Assembly: GCF_000425945.1 (NCBI RefSeq)
Contig: NZ_AUEK01000017.1
Coordinates: 1-64,000, forward strand
Length of the DNA: 64,000 nt
Reading direction: 5' to 3'
Source: Candidatus Solirubrobacter pratensis
Lineage (GTDB): Bacteria > Actinomycetota > Thermoleophilia > Solirubrobacterales > Solirubrobacteraceae
Part shown: piece by piece, positions 9,560 through 18,751 of the stretch
How positions within the stretch are numbered: the first letter of the stretch is position 1
Layout of the letters: each line of letters starts with the position of its first letter
Program-made: the position numbers and the translations under genes
Notes under the pieces: model-generated
The model's database searches: none
The model's input: only the letters and a program-made list of their open reading frames with translations
Told to the model about the DNA's origin: nothing

Positions 9560-10324
9560 TCACCGTCCTCGCCACACCGGCGCGCGCTTCTCGGCGAACG
9601 CCTGCGCGCCTTCGCGCACGTCCTCGCTCGAGAGCAGCCCGGCAATCATTTGGTCCTGGCGTTCGAAGGCAGCCCGGTCGTCGAGGCCCTGCGTGGCGCG
9701 CAAGACCCCCTTGACCGCGGCCAGCGCCAGCGGCGCGTTCTTCGCGATGCGCGCGGCCAACTCGCGCGCCTTGTCGAGCGCGGCGCCCGGCGCGGTCAGC
9801 TCATCGACGAGCCCGTACTCGGACGCCTCGCCGGCACTCAGCGGATCGCCGGTCAGCAGCACCCGCAGCGCGACGTGGTACGGGATCCGGCGCGGCAGCC
9901 GGATCAGGCCGCCCTCGGAGGGGACGAGGCCGTGCGTGACCTCCGGTGCCCCGAAGCGAGCATCGTCCGCAGCGACGATGAGGTCGCAGCCCAGTGCCAG
10001 CTCGAAGCCGCCGCCGAGCGCCCAGCCTTCGACCGCGGCGATCAGCGGCTTGCGCACCAGCGCCCGCGTCAGCCCGCCGAACCCTCGGCCATCGAGCACC
10101 GGCAACTCGCCATGCGCAAACGCCTTCAGGTCCATGCCGGCGCAGAACGTGCCGCCGGCGCCGGTGAGCACGCCGACCGAGACGCCCGGGTCGGCGTCGA
10201 GCGTGTCGAGCGCGGACGAGAGCTGAACAGCCAGTTCGTGATCGACCGCGTTCTTCTGCTGCGGTCGGTTGAGGGTGATCGTGAGCACGCTGTCGCGCCG
10301 CTCCACGAGGACGAGGTCGGTCAT
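9560..10324 (-). CDS. Enoyl-CoA hydratase/isomerase (crotonase family)
   Basis: The 254-residue protein has the crotonase signature throughout: NRPQQKNAVD near the N terminus, the first oxyanion-hole segment FCAGMDLKAF (about 60-70), and the second in AAVEGWALGGGFELALGCDL (about 95-115). The acidic position of PSEGGLIRLPRRIP fits hydratase-type members. It hydrates or isomerises an enoyl-CoA in the cytoplasm. Start and stop spacing (4-nt overlap with the CoA transferase, 8 nt to the dehydrogenase) places it in the middle of the operon. Chain-length specificity cannot be read. Confidence 0.92.
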   Translation of the reverse strand: MTDLVLVERRDSVLTITLNRPQQKNAVDHELAVQLSSALDTLDADPGVSVGVLTGAGGTFCAGMDLKAFAHGELPVLDGRGFGGLTRALVRKPLIAAVEGWALGGGFELALGCDLIVAADDARFGAPEVTHGLVPSEGGLIRLPRRIPYHVALRVLLTGDPLSAGEASEYGLVDELTAPGAALDKARELAARIAKNAPLALAAVKGVLRATQGLDDRAAFERQDQMIAGLLSSEDVREGAQAFAEKRAPVWRGR

Positions 10325-11547
10325 CGCGCCGCCTCCATCTGCGCCGCGCCGGGGATCGCGCCCGTGCCCCGAAGCGCCTCGATCTCCTCGCCGCTGAATC
10401 CAAGCTCGCGCAGCACGTCGTCGTTGTGTTCGCCGAGCTTCGGCGCTCGGGTCGCCGCTCGCTTGGCCGTCCCGCGAACGGCGATCGGGCTGCCGATCGT
10501 CTCCTTCAGCATGTCGTCGCCATGCAGGGGCACGACGATGTCGTTGGCGCGCAGCTGCGGGTCGTGCGCGGCCTCCTCCGGCGTCTGGATCACCGCGCAG
10601 GTGATCCGCGCGCGCTCGAGGACGCCCTGCCAGTGCGCCAGCGGCTGCGAGCCGAAGGTCGCGTCGAGCAGTTCGGTCAGCTCGGCGGAATGCTCCGCGA
10701 TGCTTCGCGGATCCGCGAAGCGGGGATCGTCGAGCAGCTCAGGATGCCCGACCGCGGTCGCGAGCCCCGGCCAGTGGGGCGGCGAGGCGACGAGCATGAA
10801 CCAGCGGCCGTCGGAGCCGCGGTAGGGGTTGATCAGCGGGTTCGTCGGCGCGGTGGGGTTGTGCAGACCGTACGACCGGCCGCCGGCGAGCGCTCCCGCG
10901 ACGAACGTGCCGGCCGCCCACACGCCCTCGGCGAGCAGCGACGTGCCGACGCTCGCGCCCTTCCCGGTCCGCTCACGGTCGTACAGGGCGGTCACGATCG
11001 CCGCGTAGAGCCCCATCGCGGTCGCGTGGTCGCCGCTGCCGGGGATCGGCACCGTCGGCGGCGCCCCCACGTCGCGCGTGGAGGACAGCAGCCCGCTGCG
11101 CGCCCAGTAGGCGGTCAGGTCGAAGCCCGGCAGCGCCGCGTCAGGCCCGGCGTCGCCGAATCCCGTGACATCGGCATAGATGACGCGGGGATTCCAGCCC
11201 GCGACCTCGTCATAGCCGAGGTGCAGCCGCTCGCGGGTCGGGTGCGGGAAGTTCGTGATGACGACGTCGGCCCACTCGACGAGCCGCCGGAGGATCCTCG
11301 TCGCGCCCGGCGCCTTGAGGTCGATCGCCATGCCGCGCTTGTTGCGGTTGGCGAGATGCCAGGCGTAGTTCGCCGGCGCAGGCGGGCTCGGCGGTACGGA
11401 GCTCAGCAGCCGCTGGAGATCGCCGGCCGGAGGTTCGACCTTGATCACGTCGGCGCCGAAGTCAGAGAGCACGGTGGCGGCCGCCGGCCCGGCGATGAAG
11501 CTGGCGGCGTCGAGGACCTTCAGGTCCTTGAAGACCATGATCGTCAC
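10321..11547 (-). CDS. CaiB/BaiF-type family III CoA transferase
   Basis: The 408-residue protein moves CoA between carboxylic acids through an enzyme-bound anhydride. The N terminus has LKVLDAASFIAGPAAATVLSD with the following DVIKVEPPAGD, and the conserved catalytic Asp position lies in GLLSSTRDVG (about 170). The C-terminal lid is present and the length is normal. The GTG at 11547 overlaps the preceding stop as GTGA; an ATG three codons inside (11538) is an alternative. In this operon it probably activates the acid substrate for the acyl-CoA dehydrogenase and hydratase. A second family member lies at 48864-50078. Confidence 0.9.
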   Translation of the reverse strand: MTIMVFKDLKVLDAASFIAGPAAATVLSDFGADVIKVEPPAGDLQRLLSSVPPSPPAPANYAWHLANRNKRGMAIDLKAPGATRILRRLVEWADVVITNFPHPTRERLHLGYDEVAGWNPRVIYADVTGFGDAGPDAALPGFDLTAYWARSGLLSSTRDVGAPPTVPIPGSGDHATAMGLYAAIVTALYDRERTGKGASVGTSLLAEGVWAAGTFVAGALAGGRSYGLHNPTAPTNPLINPYRGSDGRWFMLVASPPHWPGLATAVGHPELLDDPRFADPRSIAEHSAELTELLDATFGSQPLAHWQGVLERARITCAVIQTPEEAAHDPQLRANDIVVPLHGDDMLKETIGSPIAVRGTAKRAATRAPKLGEHNDDVLRELGFSGEEIEALRGTGAIPGAAQMEAAR

Positions 11548-12782
11548 CCCACGAAGGCGCTCAGGCCGGTCACCGAGCGGCCGACGATCAGCGTCTGCAT
11601 CTCGCGCGTGCCCTCGTAGGAGTAGATCGCCTCCGCGTCGGCGACGAAGCGGCCGATGTTGTAGTCGAGCACGATGCCGTTACCGCCGAGCAGCTCGCGC
11701 GCCCAACCGACGGTCTCGCGCAGCCGCACGGTGCAGTAGGCCTTTGCCAGCGCCGACTGTTCGTCCCGATAGACGCCGGCGTCCTGCAACTGGGCGAGCC
11801 GCACCATCATCCCGAACGACGCCGTGGCGTTGCCGAGCATCTTTACCAGCAGGTCCTGGACGAGCTGGAACTTGCCGATCGGGCGACCGAACTGCTCGCG
11901 CTCCTTGGCGTACTGCAGTGCGATCTCGTAGGCGGCGAGCATCATCCCGACCGCTTCCCAGGCCACGCCGCTGCGCGTCTGGCGCAGGATCTTCGCGGTG
12001 TCCTTGAACGAGTTCGCGTTCTGCAGGCGGTTGGCCTCCGGGACGCGGCAGTCCTCGAGCACGATGTCGGCGTTCTGCACGATCCGCAGCGCGATCTTGC
12101 GCTCGATCTTGGTCGCGTCGAACCCGGGCGTGCCCTTCTCCACGACGAAGCCGAGCACCTGATTGGTCTCGACGTCGCGGGCCCAGATGACGACCAGGTC
12201 GGCGAACGTCGCGTTGCCGATCCAGCGCTTGGCGCCGTTGAGCACCCACTCGTCGCCGTCGCGGCGCGCGGCCGTCTCGAGGCCGCCCGCCACGTCCGAC
12301 CCGCCGTGCGGCTCCGTCAGCCCGAACGCGCCGACCTGCTCGAAGCGGCTCATCGCCGGCAGCCAGCGGCGCTGCTGCTTCTCGTCGCCGCAGGCGAGGA
12401 TGCTGCCCATCGCCAGGCCCGTATGCACGCCGAAGAAGGTCGATACGGACGCGTCCGCATGCGCAAGCTCCAGCGAGATGATGCCCCGGAGCAGGTTGCT
12501 CGGCGCGGCCTCGGGTGAATCCGGATCGGCCCACCCGTTCAGGCCGAGGGTCGCGAAGCGCTCGATCAGCTGGAACGGGAACTCGGCCCGTGCCCAGCAG
12601 TCGTCGACGATCGGCGCGACCTCCGTGCGCAGGAACTCGCGCAGCCGCGCCACGATCGCCCGTTCCGGATCGGAGAGCAGCTGCTCGTAGGAGTAGAAGT
12701 CGCCGGGGAGCAGTCCCGAGTCCAAGTACGGCCCGGACGTTGCCGGCGAGGTGATCGTTGCGTTCATCCAGTCGAGCGTCAC
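11544..12782 (-). CDS. Acyl-CoA dehydrogenase (glutaryl-CoA dehydrogenase-like)
   Basis: This 412-residue FAD enzyme introduces an alpha,beta double bond into an acyl-CoA. Evidence includes the FAD/substrate segment FGLTEPHGGSDVAG (about 155), KRWIGNATFADL, the REQFGRPIGKFQLVQDLL helix, LLGGNGI and the C-terminal EAIYSYEGTREMQTLIVGR carrying the catalytic Glu. The AEAIYSYEGT context and the NLLRGIISLELA region resemble glutaryl-CoA dehydrogenases. It is the first gene of the minus-strand operon, facing the LAL gene across about 117 bp. A GTG at 12782 or an ATG at 12767 could both start it. Confidence 0.92.
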   Translation of the reverse strand: MTLDWMNATITSPATSGPYLDSGLLPGDFYSYEQLLSDPERAIVARLREFLRTEVAPIVDDCWARAEFPFQLIERFATLGLNGWADPDSPEAAPSNLLRGIISLELAHADASVSTFFGVHTGLAMGSILACGDEKQQRRWLPAMSRFEQVGAFGLTEPHGGSDVAGGLETAARRDGDEWVLNGAKRWIGNATFADLVVIWARDVETNQVLGFVVEKGTPGFDATKIERKIALRIVQNADIVLEDCRVPEANRLQNANSFKDTAKILRQTRSGVAWEAVGMMLAAYEIALQYAKEREQFGRPIGKFQLVQDLLVKMLGNATASFGMMVRLAQLQDAGVYRDEQSALAKAYCTVRLRETVGWARELLGGNGIVLDYNIGRFVADAEAIYSYEGTREMQTLIVGRSVTGLSAFVG

Positions 12783-12899
12783 GACAGAAGGGATGAGCGG
12801 CGCTCATACAAATCGGATGGTTGCGGTGTCACAAGGCGGTCTTGCGACTTTGTCGCCCGGCCCATAGGCGCGCACGGCCGTGCCTCGTACGTTCTCGCC

Positions 12900-15578
12900 A
12901 TGGTCATCTCGCGGGCCCGGCCCGCAACCGATCCCCCCGCACTTCCGGGCATCCTGCGCAGCGCGCTGTTCGAGCGGCTCGCGAGTGCCGGCCGCGTGAC
13001 GCTCGTGTCGGCCTCCGCGGGAAGCGGCAAGACCATGCTGCTGCGGACCTGGATCGCCGAGGCGCGGCTGACCGACCGCGTGGGCTGGGTGAGCGTGCGG
13101 CGCGGGGAACGCGACCCGCAGCGGTTCTGGATCGCGGTGCTCGACGCGCTGCGACGCACGCAGGCCGGCTCCCGCGCCGTGGGGTCGCTCACGCCGGCGC
13201 CCGGGCTCGAGGGCGGCGCGATCGTCGAACGGCTGCTCGAGGATCTGGAGTCGCTCACCGAGCCGCTGTGGCTGGTGGTCGACGATCTCCACGAGCTCGG
13301 CGACGACGAGACGCTGCGCCAGCTCGGCGTCTTGGTGCTGCGCGCCCCCGCGGCGCTCCGGTTCGCGTTCGCCACGCGGCGCGACCTGCGGCTCGGTCTG
13401 CACCGGTTGCGGCTCGAAGGCGAGCTGACCGAGCTGCGCGCCGGCGATCTGCGATTCACGATCGCCGAGGCCCGGGCCCTGTTCGACGCGGCGGGCGTGA
13501 CGCTGCCCGAGCCGGCGCTCACGCTGCTGCACGAGCGCACTGAAGGTTGGGCCGCCGGACTTCGGCTGGCGGCACTGTCGCTGGTCCGTCATCCGGATCC
13601 CGAGGGCTTGGCCGCCGACTTCGGCGGGAGCGAGCGGACGGTCGCCGAGTATCTTCTCCACGAGGTGCTCGAGCGCCAGCCCGACGAAGTCCGGCGGCTG
13701 CTGCTCAGGACCTCGATCCTCGATCGCGTCAACGGTCCGCTGGCCGACCTGCTGACAGGACGCTCGGGGAGCGAGCTGATCCTGCAGGAGCTCGAGGAGG
13801 CCGGCGCGTTCGTCGTCTCGCTCGACGGCCCGCGCTCCTGGTTCCGCTACCACCAGCTGTTCTCGGAGCTGCTGCAGCTCGAGCTGCGGCGAACCGCGCC
13901 GGACGAGCTCAGCGCGCTCCACGGCACCGCCGCGGCGTGGTTCGCCGAGCACGACGACCCGGCGGCGGCGGTGCGACATGCGCAGGAGGCAGGCGACTGG
14001 GCGACGGCCGCCCGCGTGTTGGCCGACAACGTGTTGGCGCTCTGGGTGGACGGGCGAGGAGACACCATGGGCGAGCTGCTCGCCCGCTTCCCCGTCGGCG
14101 CCCTGGACTCCGACCCGCGGCTGCTCGCGCTGCTGGCGGGCCGCGAGGTGACGCGGGGATCGCTGCCGGCGACAGAGCGATACCTCGCGCTGGCGACGCA
14201 ACGGCTTACGGCAGAGGCCGGGGACACGCGCGGGACCAGCCAAGCGCTGCTCGCGGTCATCCGCCTCCGGCTCGCGCGCCAGCGCGTCGACCTGCCGGCG
14301 GCGGTCGAAGCGGCGCAGCAGCTGCTCGCCCCCCACGCCGGGGCGGAACTCCAGTCGCACCGGATCGACGACGAGCTCCGGACGCTCGCGCTGCTGAACC
14401 TCGGCACTGCCGAGTCGTGGGCGGCGCGCTCCGAGGACGCCGAGCGCCACCTCGAGTACGCCCTCGCCCTCGCGCGCCGCACGCGGCGTCCGTACCTCGA
14501 GATCGGCTGTCTGGCAAACCTCGCGCTCACGCTGATGGCCCGCTCGTTCGAACTCGCACGGCGGGCGAGCCTGAAGGCGATCGAGCTCGCCCGGACGCAC
14601 GGCTGGGCCGAGGAGCCGATCGTCGGGATCGCCTACACGGTGCTGGGCGGGATTCTGGTCTGGCAAGGACGGCTCGACGAGGCTGAGCCATGGCTGGGTC
14701 AGGCGCGGCGCGCGCTGCGCGCCGAGCTCGAACCGGCCGAAGGCCTGTTGTTACGGCGTGCGCATGGCATGCTCCAGCTCGCGCGCGGCCACGACGAGGA
14801 GGCGCTGACCGCGCTCCGTTCCGCCACGCGGCTCGACGAGTTGCTGAGCGCCGCGGGCGCAGGGACCCGCCCGCACGCGCTCGCCGCGCATGCGCACGCC
14901 CTGATGCTCCAAACCAACCTGCGACTCGGTGAGCTCGAGGCCGTCGAAGCGGCGCTCGCCGAGATGGCTCCTGAGCTGCGCGACGGCCCGGAGGTGCGCA
15001 AGGCGATCGCGGCGCTCCGGCTGGCACAGGACGAACCGCAGGCCGCGACCGCCGTGCTCGCACCGGTCCTCGACGGCTCCGTCGCGAGCAGCCATCGTGC
15101 CTGGCTGATCGAAGCGCTCGTGCTCTACGCGATCGCGCGGCACGCGCTCGCCCAGCCCGCCGCGGCGGAGGAGACGCTCGAGCGCGCGCTCGACCTCGCG
15201 GAGCCCGACGGCGTGGTATGGCCCTTCCTCGTCCACCGCACCGCCGCGCTGCTGGAGCGCCACCAGCGCCACCGCTCGACGCACGCCGCGCTGATCTCCG
15301 AGATCCGCACCGTGCTCGCCGGAGACCGGCCAACTCCCTCAGGCGAGCCCCAGCGGCCGCGCGAGCCGCTCAGCGAGAGCGAGCTCCGGGTCCTGCGTTA
15401 TCTGCCCACGAACCTCACCGCACCCGAGATCGCCGGCGAGGTCTACCTCGCGGTCAGCACGGTCAAGACGCACATCCAGCACATCTACGCCAAGCTCGGC
15501 GTCAACCGCCGCGCGGACGCGGTCGAACGCGCTCGCGACCTCCGCCTGCTGGCCCCTTCCGCGCTCACGCGCCAATAG
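12900..15578 (+). CDS. MalT-like LAL transcriptional regulator
   Basis: The 892-residue protein resembles MalT-type regulators: an NTPase module (Walker A SASAGSGKT at about 38-46, Walker B LWLVVDDLHEL near 121-131), winged and TPR-like helical repeats from about 330 to 790, and a LuxR helix-turn-helix at the C terminus (PLSESELRVLRYLPTNLTAP, AVSTVKTHIQHIYAKLG). It is transcribed away from the acyl-CoA operon from a shared 117-bp intergenic region, which makes it the likely local regulator of that operon. The ligand is unknown. The ATG at 12900 follows a short unremarkable leader. Confidence 0.9.
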   Translation: MVISRARPATDPPALPGILRSALFERLASAGRVTLVSASAGSGKTMLLRTWIAEARLTDRVGWVSVRRGERDPQRFWIAVLDALRRTQAGSRAVGSLTPAPGLEGGAIVERLLEDLESLTEPLWLVVDDLHELGDDETLRQLGVLVLRAPAALRFAFATRRDLRLGLHRLRLEGELTELRAGDLRFTIAEARALFDAAGVTLPEPALTLLHERTEGWAAGLRLAALSLVRHPDPEGLAADFGGSERTVAEYLLHEVLERQPDEVRRLLLRTSILDRVNGPLADLLTGRSGSELILQELEEAGAFVVSLDGPRSWFRYHQLFSELLQLELRRTAPDELSALHGTAAAWFAEHDDPAAAVRHAQEAGDWATAARVLADNVLALWVDGRGDTMGELLARFPVGALDSDPRLLALLAGREVTRGSLPATERYLALATQRLTAEAGDTRGTSQALLAVIRLRLARQRVDLPAAVEAAQQLLAPHAGAELQSHRIDDELRTLALLNLGTAESWAARSEDAERHLEYALALARRTRRPYLEIGCLANLALTLMARSFELARRASLKAIELARTHGWAEEPIVGIAYTVLGGILVWQGRLDEAEPWLGQARRALRAELEPAEGLLLRRAHGMLQLARGHDEEALTALRSATRLDELLSAAGAGTRPHALAAHAHALMLQTNLRLGELEAVEAALAEMAPELRDGPEVRKAIAALRLAQDEPQAATAVLAPVLDGSVASSHRAWLIEALVLYAIARHALAQPAAAEETLERALDLAEPDGVVWPFLVHRTAALLERHQRHRSTHAALISEIRTVLAGDRPTPSGEPQRPREPLSESELRVLRYLPTNLTAPEIAGEVYLAVSTVKTHIQHIYAKLGVNRRADAVERARDLRLLAPSALTRQ

Positions 15579-15755
15579 GCAGCTCGACCGCCAGCCGCGT
15601 GCCGCGGCCGGGGCGGCTCTCGACCGTAAGGTCCCGCCCATCACATCGACGCGCTCCTCGAGGCCCGCCAACCCGGAGCCCCGCGGGTCGGCGCCCCCGA
15701 TGCCATGGTCCACGACGGACAGGCGCCGGCTTGCGCCGGCGACCTCGACGGTGAC
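15565..15755 (-). pseudogene. NarL-type histidine kinase ATPase-domain relic
   Basis: Read on the minus strand, the segment gives a truncated HATPase end: VTVEVAG, then DHGIGGADPRGSGLAGL and EERVDVMGG. A frame change then restores LTVESRPGRGTRLAVELPIG before a TGA. These are the G-boxes of NarL/DesK-type kinases. A TAG directly precedes the segment and the first two thirds of a kinase are missing. The relic's last 14 bp overlap the end of the LAL gene. It is non-functional. Confidence 0.75.
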
Positions 15756-15782
15756 CTAGCCGACCTCGTCATGACCGGAGGA

Positions 15783-16007
15783 TCAGGGCCGGTCCGGGAG
15801 GCGCCGAACCTCCAGCAGCCCCAGCCCGAGTGCCTCGAGCTGGGCCAGGACGCCGTACAGCGCGGCGTGGTCCGGAAGGGTGCCGCTCAGCACCGTGTCG
15901 GTCCCCCGCGTCTCGGCGCGAAGCGCCGGGAACGCGCGCCGCATTGTCTCACCTAGGTGGCCTCGGACGCGAATCTCGCATCTGCGCTGCAGCTCGTCAC
16001 GGTTCAT
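15783..16007 (-). CDS. Small conserved actinobacterial protein
   Basis: A 74-residue protein with the pattern CEIRVRGHLGETMRRAFPAL, then DTVLSGTLPDHAALYGVLAQ and a closing LELLEVRR-like strand (LGLLEVRRLPD). I recall this pattern as recurring in small actinobacterial proteins without assigned function. The beta-alpha-beta layout looks like a small ACT/ferredoxin-like module. The ATG at 16007 is used because it limits overlap with the upstream PucR-type gene to 11 nt; an ATG at 16070 in the same frame would overlap it more deeply. It is probably cotranscribed with that regulator. No function is claimed. Confidence 0.6.
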   Translation of the reverse strand: MNRDELQRRCEIRVRGHLGETMRRAFPALRAETRGTDTVLSGTLPDHAALYGVLAQLEALGLGLLEVRRLPDRP

Positions 16008-17301
16008 CGCGGCCAGATCGTCGACGCGCGTAGGCTGACCGCGCGTCCTCCGAATGGACTGATCCGTCATCCAGCACAGCCGGTCCCAGCGCGGCGGCGA
16101 GCTTCAGGGCGCAGGTCAGCTCGATCGAGTTCTCGCTGACCTTGCGGCCGAGCAGCTCCTCCGCTTTCTTGACCCGGTAGGCCACGGTGTTCTGGTGCAC
16201 GTAGAGGTCCTTGGCGACGCGCGAGGCGCTACCGCCCGCGACGAGATAGGCCAGCACGGTGTCGCGCAGCCGCTGGGACGACTCGGCGGCCGAGTCGAGC
16301 CGCCCCAGCCGGCTCGCGACGAACGTCCTCGCCCGTGGCAGGTCGGTCGCGAGCAGCGAGACGAGCTCCACGCGCGCGTAGCTCGTGACCGCGGCGGCAC
16401 CGGCGGGCGCCAACGAGCGGATGCGGGCCGCTTGCAGCGCTTCGACATGCGAGCGGAGGAACCCCCCGACACCCTCCGCAGGCCGCCCGAATGCGATCAG
16501 CACGCCCGGGACGGGCTCGTACCGCTCGAGCCGATCCGTCGCAGGCGGATCGAACGAGCCGCACCACAAGTCGAAGCGCGCGGCGCCGGACGGCACGACG
16601 AGCGGCTTGCCGATGGCGAGCGTCGCGGCCGCGTCCGCGACGGCGCGTTCGAGCCCGCGAACCTCGCTGGCACCGCTCGATACGCGGAGCGCGACGTGGT
16701 GCAGCCGCAGGTCGTAGCCGAGCCGCCGCGAGGCCGCCTCCTCGTCGACCGGCTCGCCGCCCAGGATCGCACGAACCGTCTCCGCGCGCTGCTGGGCCGC
16801 GCTGCGCATCATCCGGTCGCGCTCGGTCCCGAACTCATCGACGAGCACGTCGCAGACCTTGTCGACGTAGGCGAACATGAGCGCCGAGCTGTGGTCCTGT
16901 CCCGCGGCGAGCTCGCCCGAATCCGCGACGCGATCCTGGAGCGCCTGCGACCACCGCTCCCACAGCCACGCGTGCCCGAGCCGGTAGGAGCGCAGCAGCG
17001 CCGCCAGCGGGATGCCGCGGCGCACGATGCCGCGCAAGAACCCCAGCGCATCAGAGGGGACCACCGCGTCGCCGGTGCTCGCTCCGTGCGCCAGCAGCCG
17101 CAGCACCTGTCCGACGTTGGCCGACGTGCTGGCGAGCAGCTCCGCCCGCAGCTCGTCGTCGTGCATGACAGCGAGCTCCGGGATGGCCGCGTACAGGTAG
17201 TCGGCCATCGCGCGCCCCAGCTCCGGCGTGCGCGGCAGCAGCTCGGCCGCGACCTCCCGCACCACGGGGGTCGTCCGCGCCTGCTCGGCCACGACAGACA
17301 T
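15997..17301 (-). CDS. PucR/CdaR-type helix-turn-helix regulator
   Basis: The 434-residue protein has an N-terminal RsbR-like helical sensor region (TPELGRAMADYLYAAIPEL, LRSYRLGHAWLWERW), a central GGDEF-like CdaR region, and a C-terminal PucR HTH: LRDTVLAYLVAGGSASRVAK followed by LYVHQNTVAYRVKKAEELLG. PucR relatives control catabolic genes for purines, diols or aromatic compounds. The start at 17301 removes a 69-residue Arg-rich upstream extension that is unlike the family. Neighbouring genes do not reveal its targets. Confidence 0.85.
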   Translation of the reverse strand: MSVVAEQARTTPVVREVAAELLPRTPELGRAMADYLYAAIPELAVMHDDELRAELLASTSANVGQVLRLLAHGASTGDAVVPSDALGFLRGIVRRGIPLAALLRSYRLGHAWLWERWSQALQDRVADSGELAAGQDHSSALMFAYVDKVCDVLVDEFGTERDRMMRSAAQQRAETVRAILGGEPVDEEAASRRLGYDLRLHHVALRVSSGASEVRGLERAVADAAATLAIGKPLVVPSGAARFDLWCGSFDPPATDRLERYEPVPGVLIAFGRPAEGVGGFLRSHVEALQAARIRSLAPAGAAAVTSYARVELVSLLATDLPRARTFVASRLGRLDSAAESSQRLRDTVLAYLVAGGSASRVAKDLYVHQNTVAYRVKKAEELLGRKVSENSIELTCALKLAAALGPAVLDDGSVHSEDARSAYARRRSGRDEP

Positions 17302-17480
17302 CTCCGAGGCCGATCGTACTCCCGCGACGGAGGCCTGACTATGCGAACGCGCTGAGAGCCGCGCCGGCATCAACGCGACCGCAAGCCAATCGCGCCGGCG
17401 CGTACCCGCGATCACCGACACACCCCGCAGCGTACGCGCTGGTCTCGCGGCGCGGCCCCCCTTCACAGCGCGCGTGCTTT

Positions 17481-17783
17481 CAGATCGCCTACGTCGGCTT
17501 CGCCACAACCGGCGCGAATCCGGCGGTGCTCGCCGCGTGCTTCGCCGCGGCCGGCGTGGCGATCGGCTGCGTCGAGACGGCCGAGCACGCCGCTGTCGCG
17601 GCGCTGGCGCCCGCCGGGCTGCGCGGCTCGGCGTTCGGCCTGCTCGCCGGCGTGCAGAGCTTCGGCAACGTCGCGGCGAGCGGCATCGCCGGCATCCTCT
17701 GGACGGCGGTCTCGCCGGCCGCCGGGCTGCTCTTCGCCGCGGCGCTGATGACCGTCGCGCTGATCGCAGGCGCGCGCCGCTAG
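17481..17783 (+). pseudogene. C-terminal relic of an MFS transporter
   Basis: About 100 codons give the last transmembrane segments of a major facilitator transporter: QIAYVGFATTGANPA, VAIGCVETAEHAAVAALAP, LRGSAFGLLAGVQSFGNVAA and a final hydrophobic helix. The first ten helices are missing and no start signal precedes it. The sequence just upstream is unrelated. It is a truncated gene; reading it as an 85-residue membrane protein from an internal GTG is possible but unlikely. Confidence 0.75.
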
Positions 17784-17938
17784 TAGTGCGCTTCTTGCGC
17801 TTTGCGATAGCGCACGGATGAAGACGCGCGCTGACTGTCTGTGCCTCGAAGGCAGCGCGCCACGGCCGCCAGGATCGTCACGCGTGGCGATCTCACTGGA
17901 CTGCTCCTCGTGGTCCGACGGGGCAGCTTCATGTGGGG

Positions 17939-18493
17939 CTAGGGCTGGCGGATGGTGCGTCGCATTTCGATGGCCGCGGTCTCCACGCCGTCAGGCATGG
18001 CCACCATCGTGCGCCCGACCTCCTCGAAGCCGAACGCGCGGTAGAGCGGCTCGCCGGGGAGCGTCGCCATGAGCACGAGCGACTGAAAGCCTTCCGCGCG
18101 AGCGGCGCGCTCGCACGACTCCAAGATCGCGCGGCCGAGGCCCCGGCGGGTCCAGTCGCTGCGCACGAACATCGCGCGCACCCGGGCGGCCTCGCCTGCC
18201 GGGTTCAGCAGTCGCTCGTCACCGGGTACCTCGCCGCCATCGGCGTAGAGCCTGGCGCGTCTGCTCCAGCCGCCGCAGGCGACGAGCTCGCCGTTCGCTT
18301 CGTGGACGAAATAGGTGCCGTCCTCGATCAACGACATGTCGAGCTGCGCGATGTGGACCACCGCGCTCGCGGTCTGCCGCGCGTCGTAGAAGCGCGGAAA
18401 CAGTTCTCGCGCTGACATGCGCATCAACGCCTGGATGCGCGCCGCGTCATCCACGACGGCCAGCCGCTGGGGTGCCGCGAGGATCCCCGTCAT
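17939..18493 (-). CDS. GNAT-family N-acetyltransferase
   Basis: The 184-residue protein has the GNAT fold elements in order: an N-terminal helix pair, the strand YFVHEANGELVACGGW, and motif A with VRAMFVRSDWTRRGLGRAIL (about 110-130), where R/G-x-x-G-x-G/A binds the CoA pyrophosphate. A late ATLPGEPLYRAFGFEEVG marks the C-terminal acetyl-CoA contact. It transfers an acyl group to an amine of unknown identity. It stands alone between an MFS relic and the protease gene. Confidence 0.88.
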   Translation of the reverse strand: MTGILAAPQRLAVVDDAARIQALMRMSARELFPRFYDARQTASAVVHIAQLDMSLIEDGTYFVHEANGELVACGGWSRRARLYADGGEVPGDERLLNPAGEAARVRAMFVRSDWTRRGLGRAILESCERAARAEGFQSLVLMATLPGEPLYRAFGFEEVGRTMVAMPDGVETAAIEMRRTIRQP

Positions 18494-18751
18494 CGCGAGC
18501 TGAGTCTCTCAAAGCGCCGCCCGCCACGACAGTAAGTCTGCTCGAGGTCCCATGCCGGACTCATTGGACGTTGGCGTGCCGGGCTTGCGTCAGGGCGTAG
18601 GCCTGCGGCTCCCCGGCGGTGGGTCGAGTGCGGCCGTCGCCTTTAGCGCGAGTCTTGGTGCTCACACCCGATTTTCATGGGGCCGATGATCTAATCCGCC
18701 GCGCCGTAGTAATGCGTTGCGGCTGATCATTTATCTCTCGGAGGGGGAACC

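Noticed and set aside
12804..14666. Long open frame antisense to the MalT-like LAL gene
   Set aside because: Composition is rich in Arg, Gln, Glu and Pro without domains, as expected for the opposite frame of GC-rich coding DNA; the plus-strand LAL protein is clearly real.
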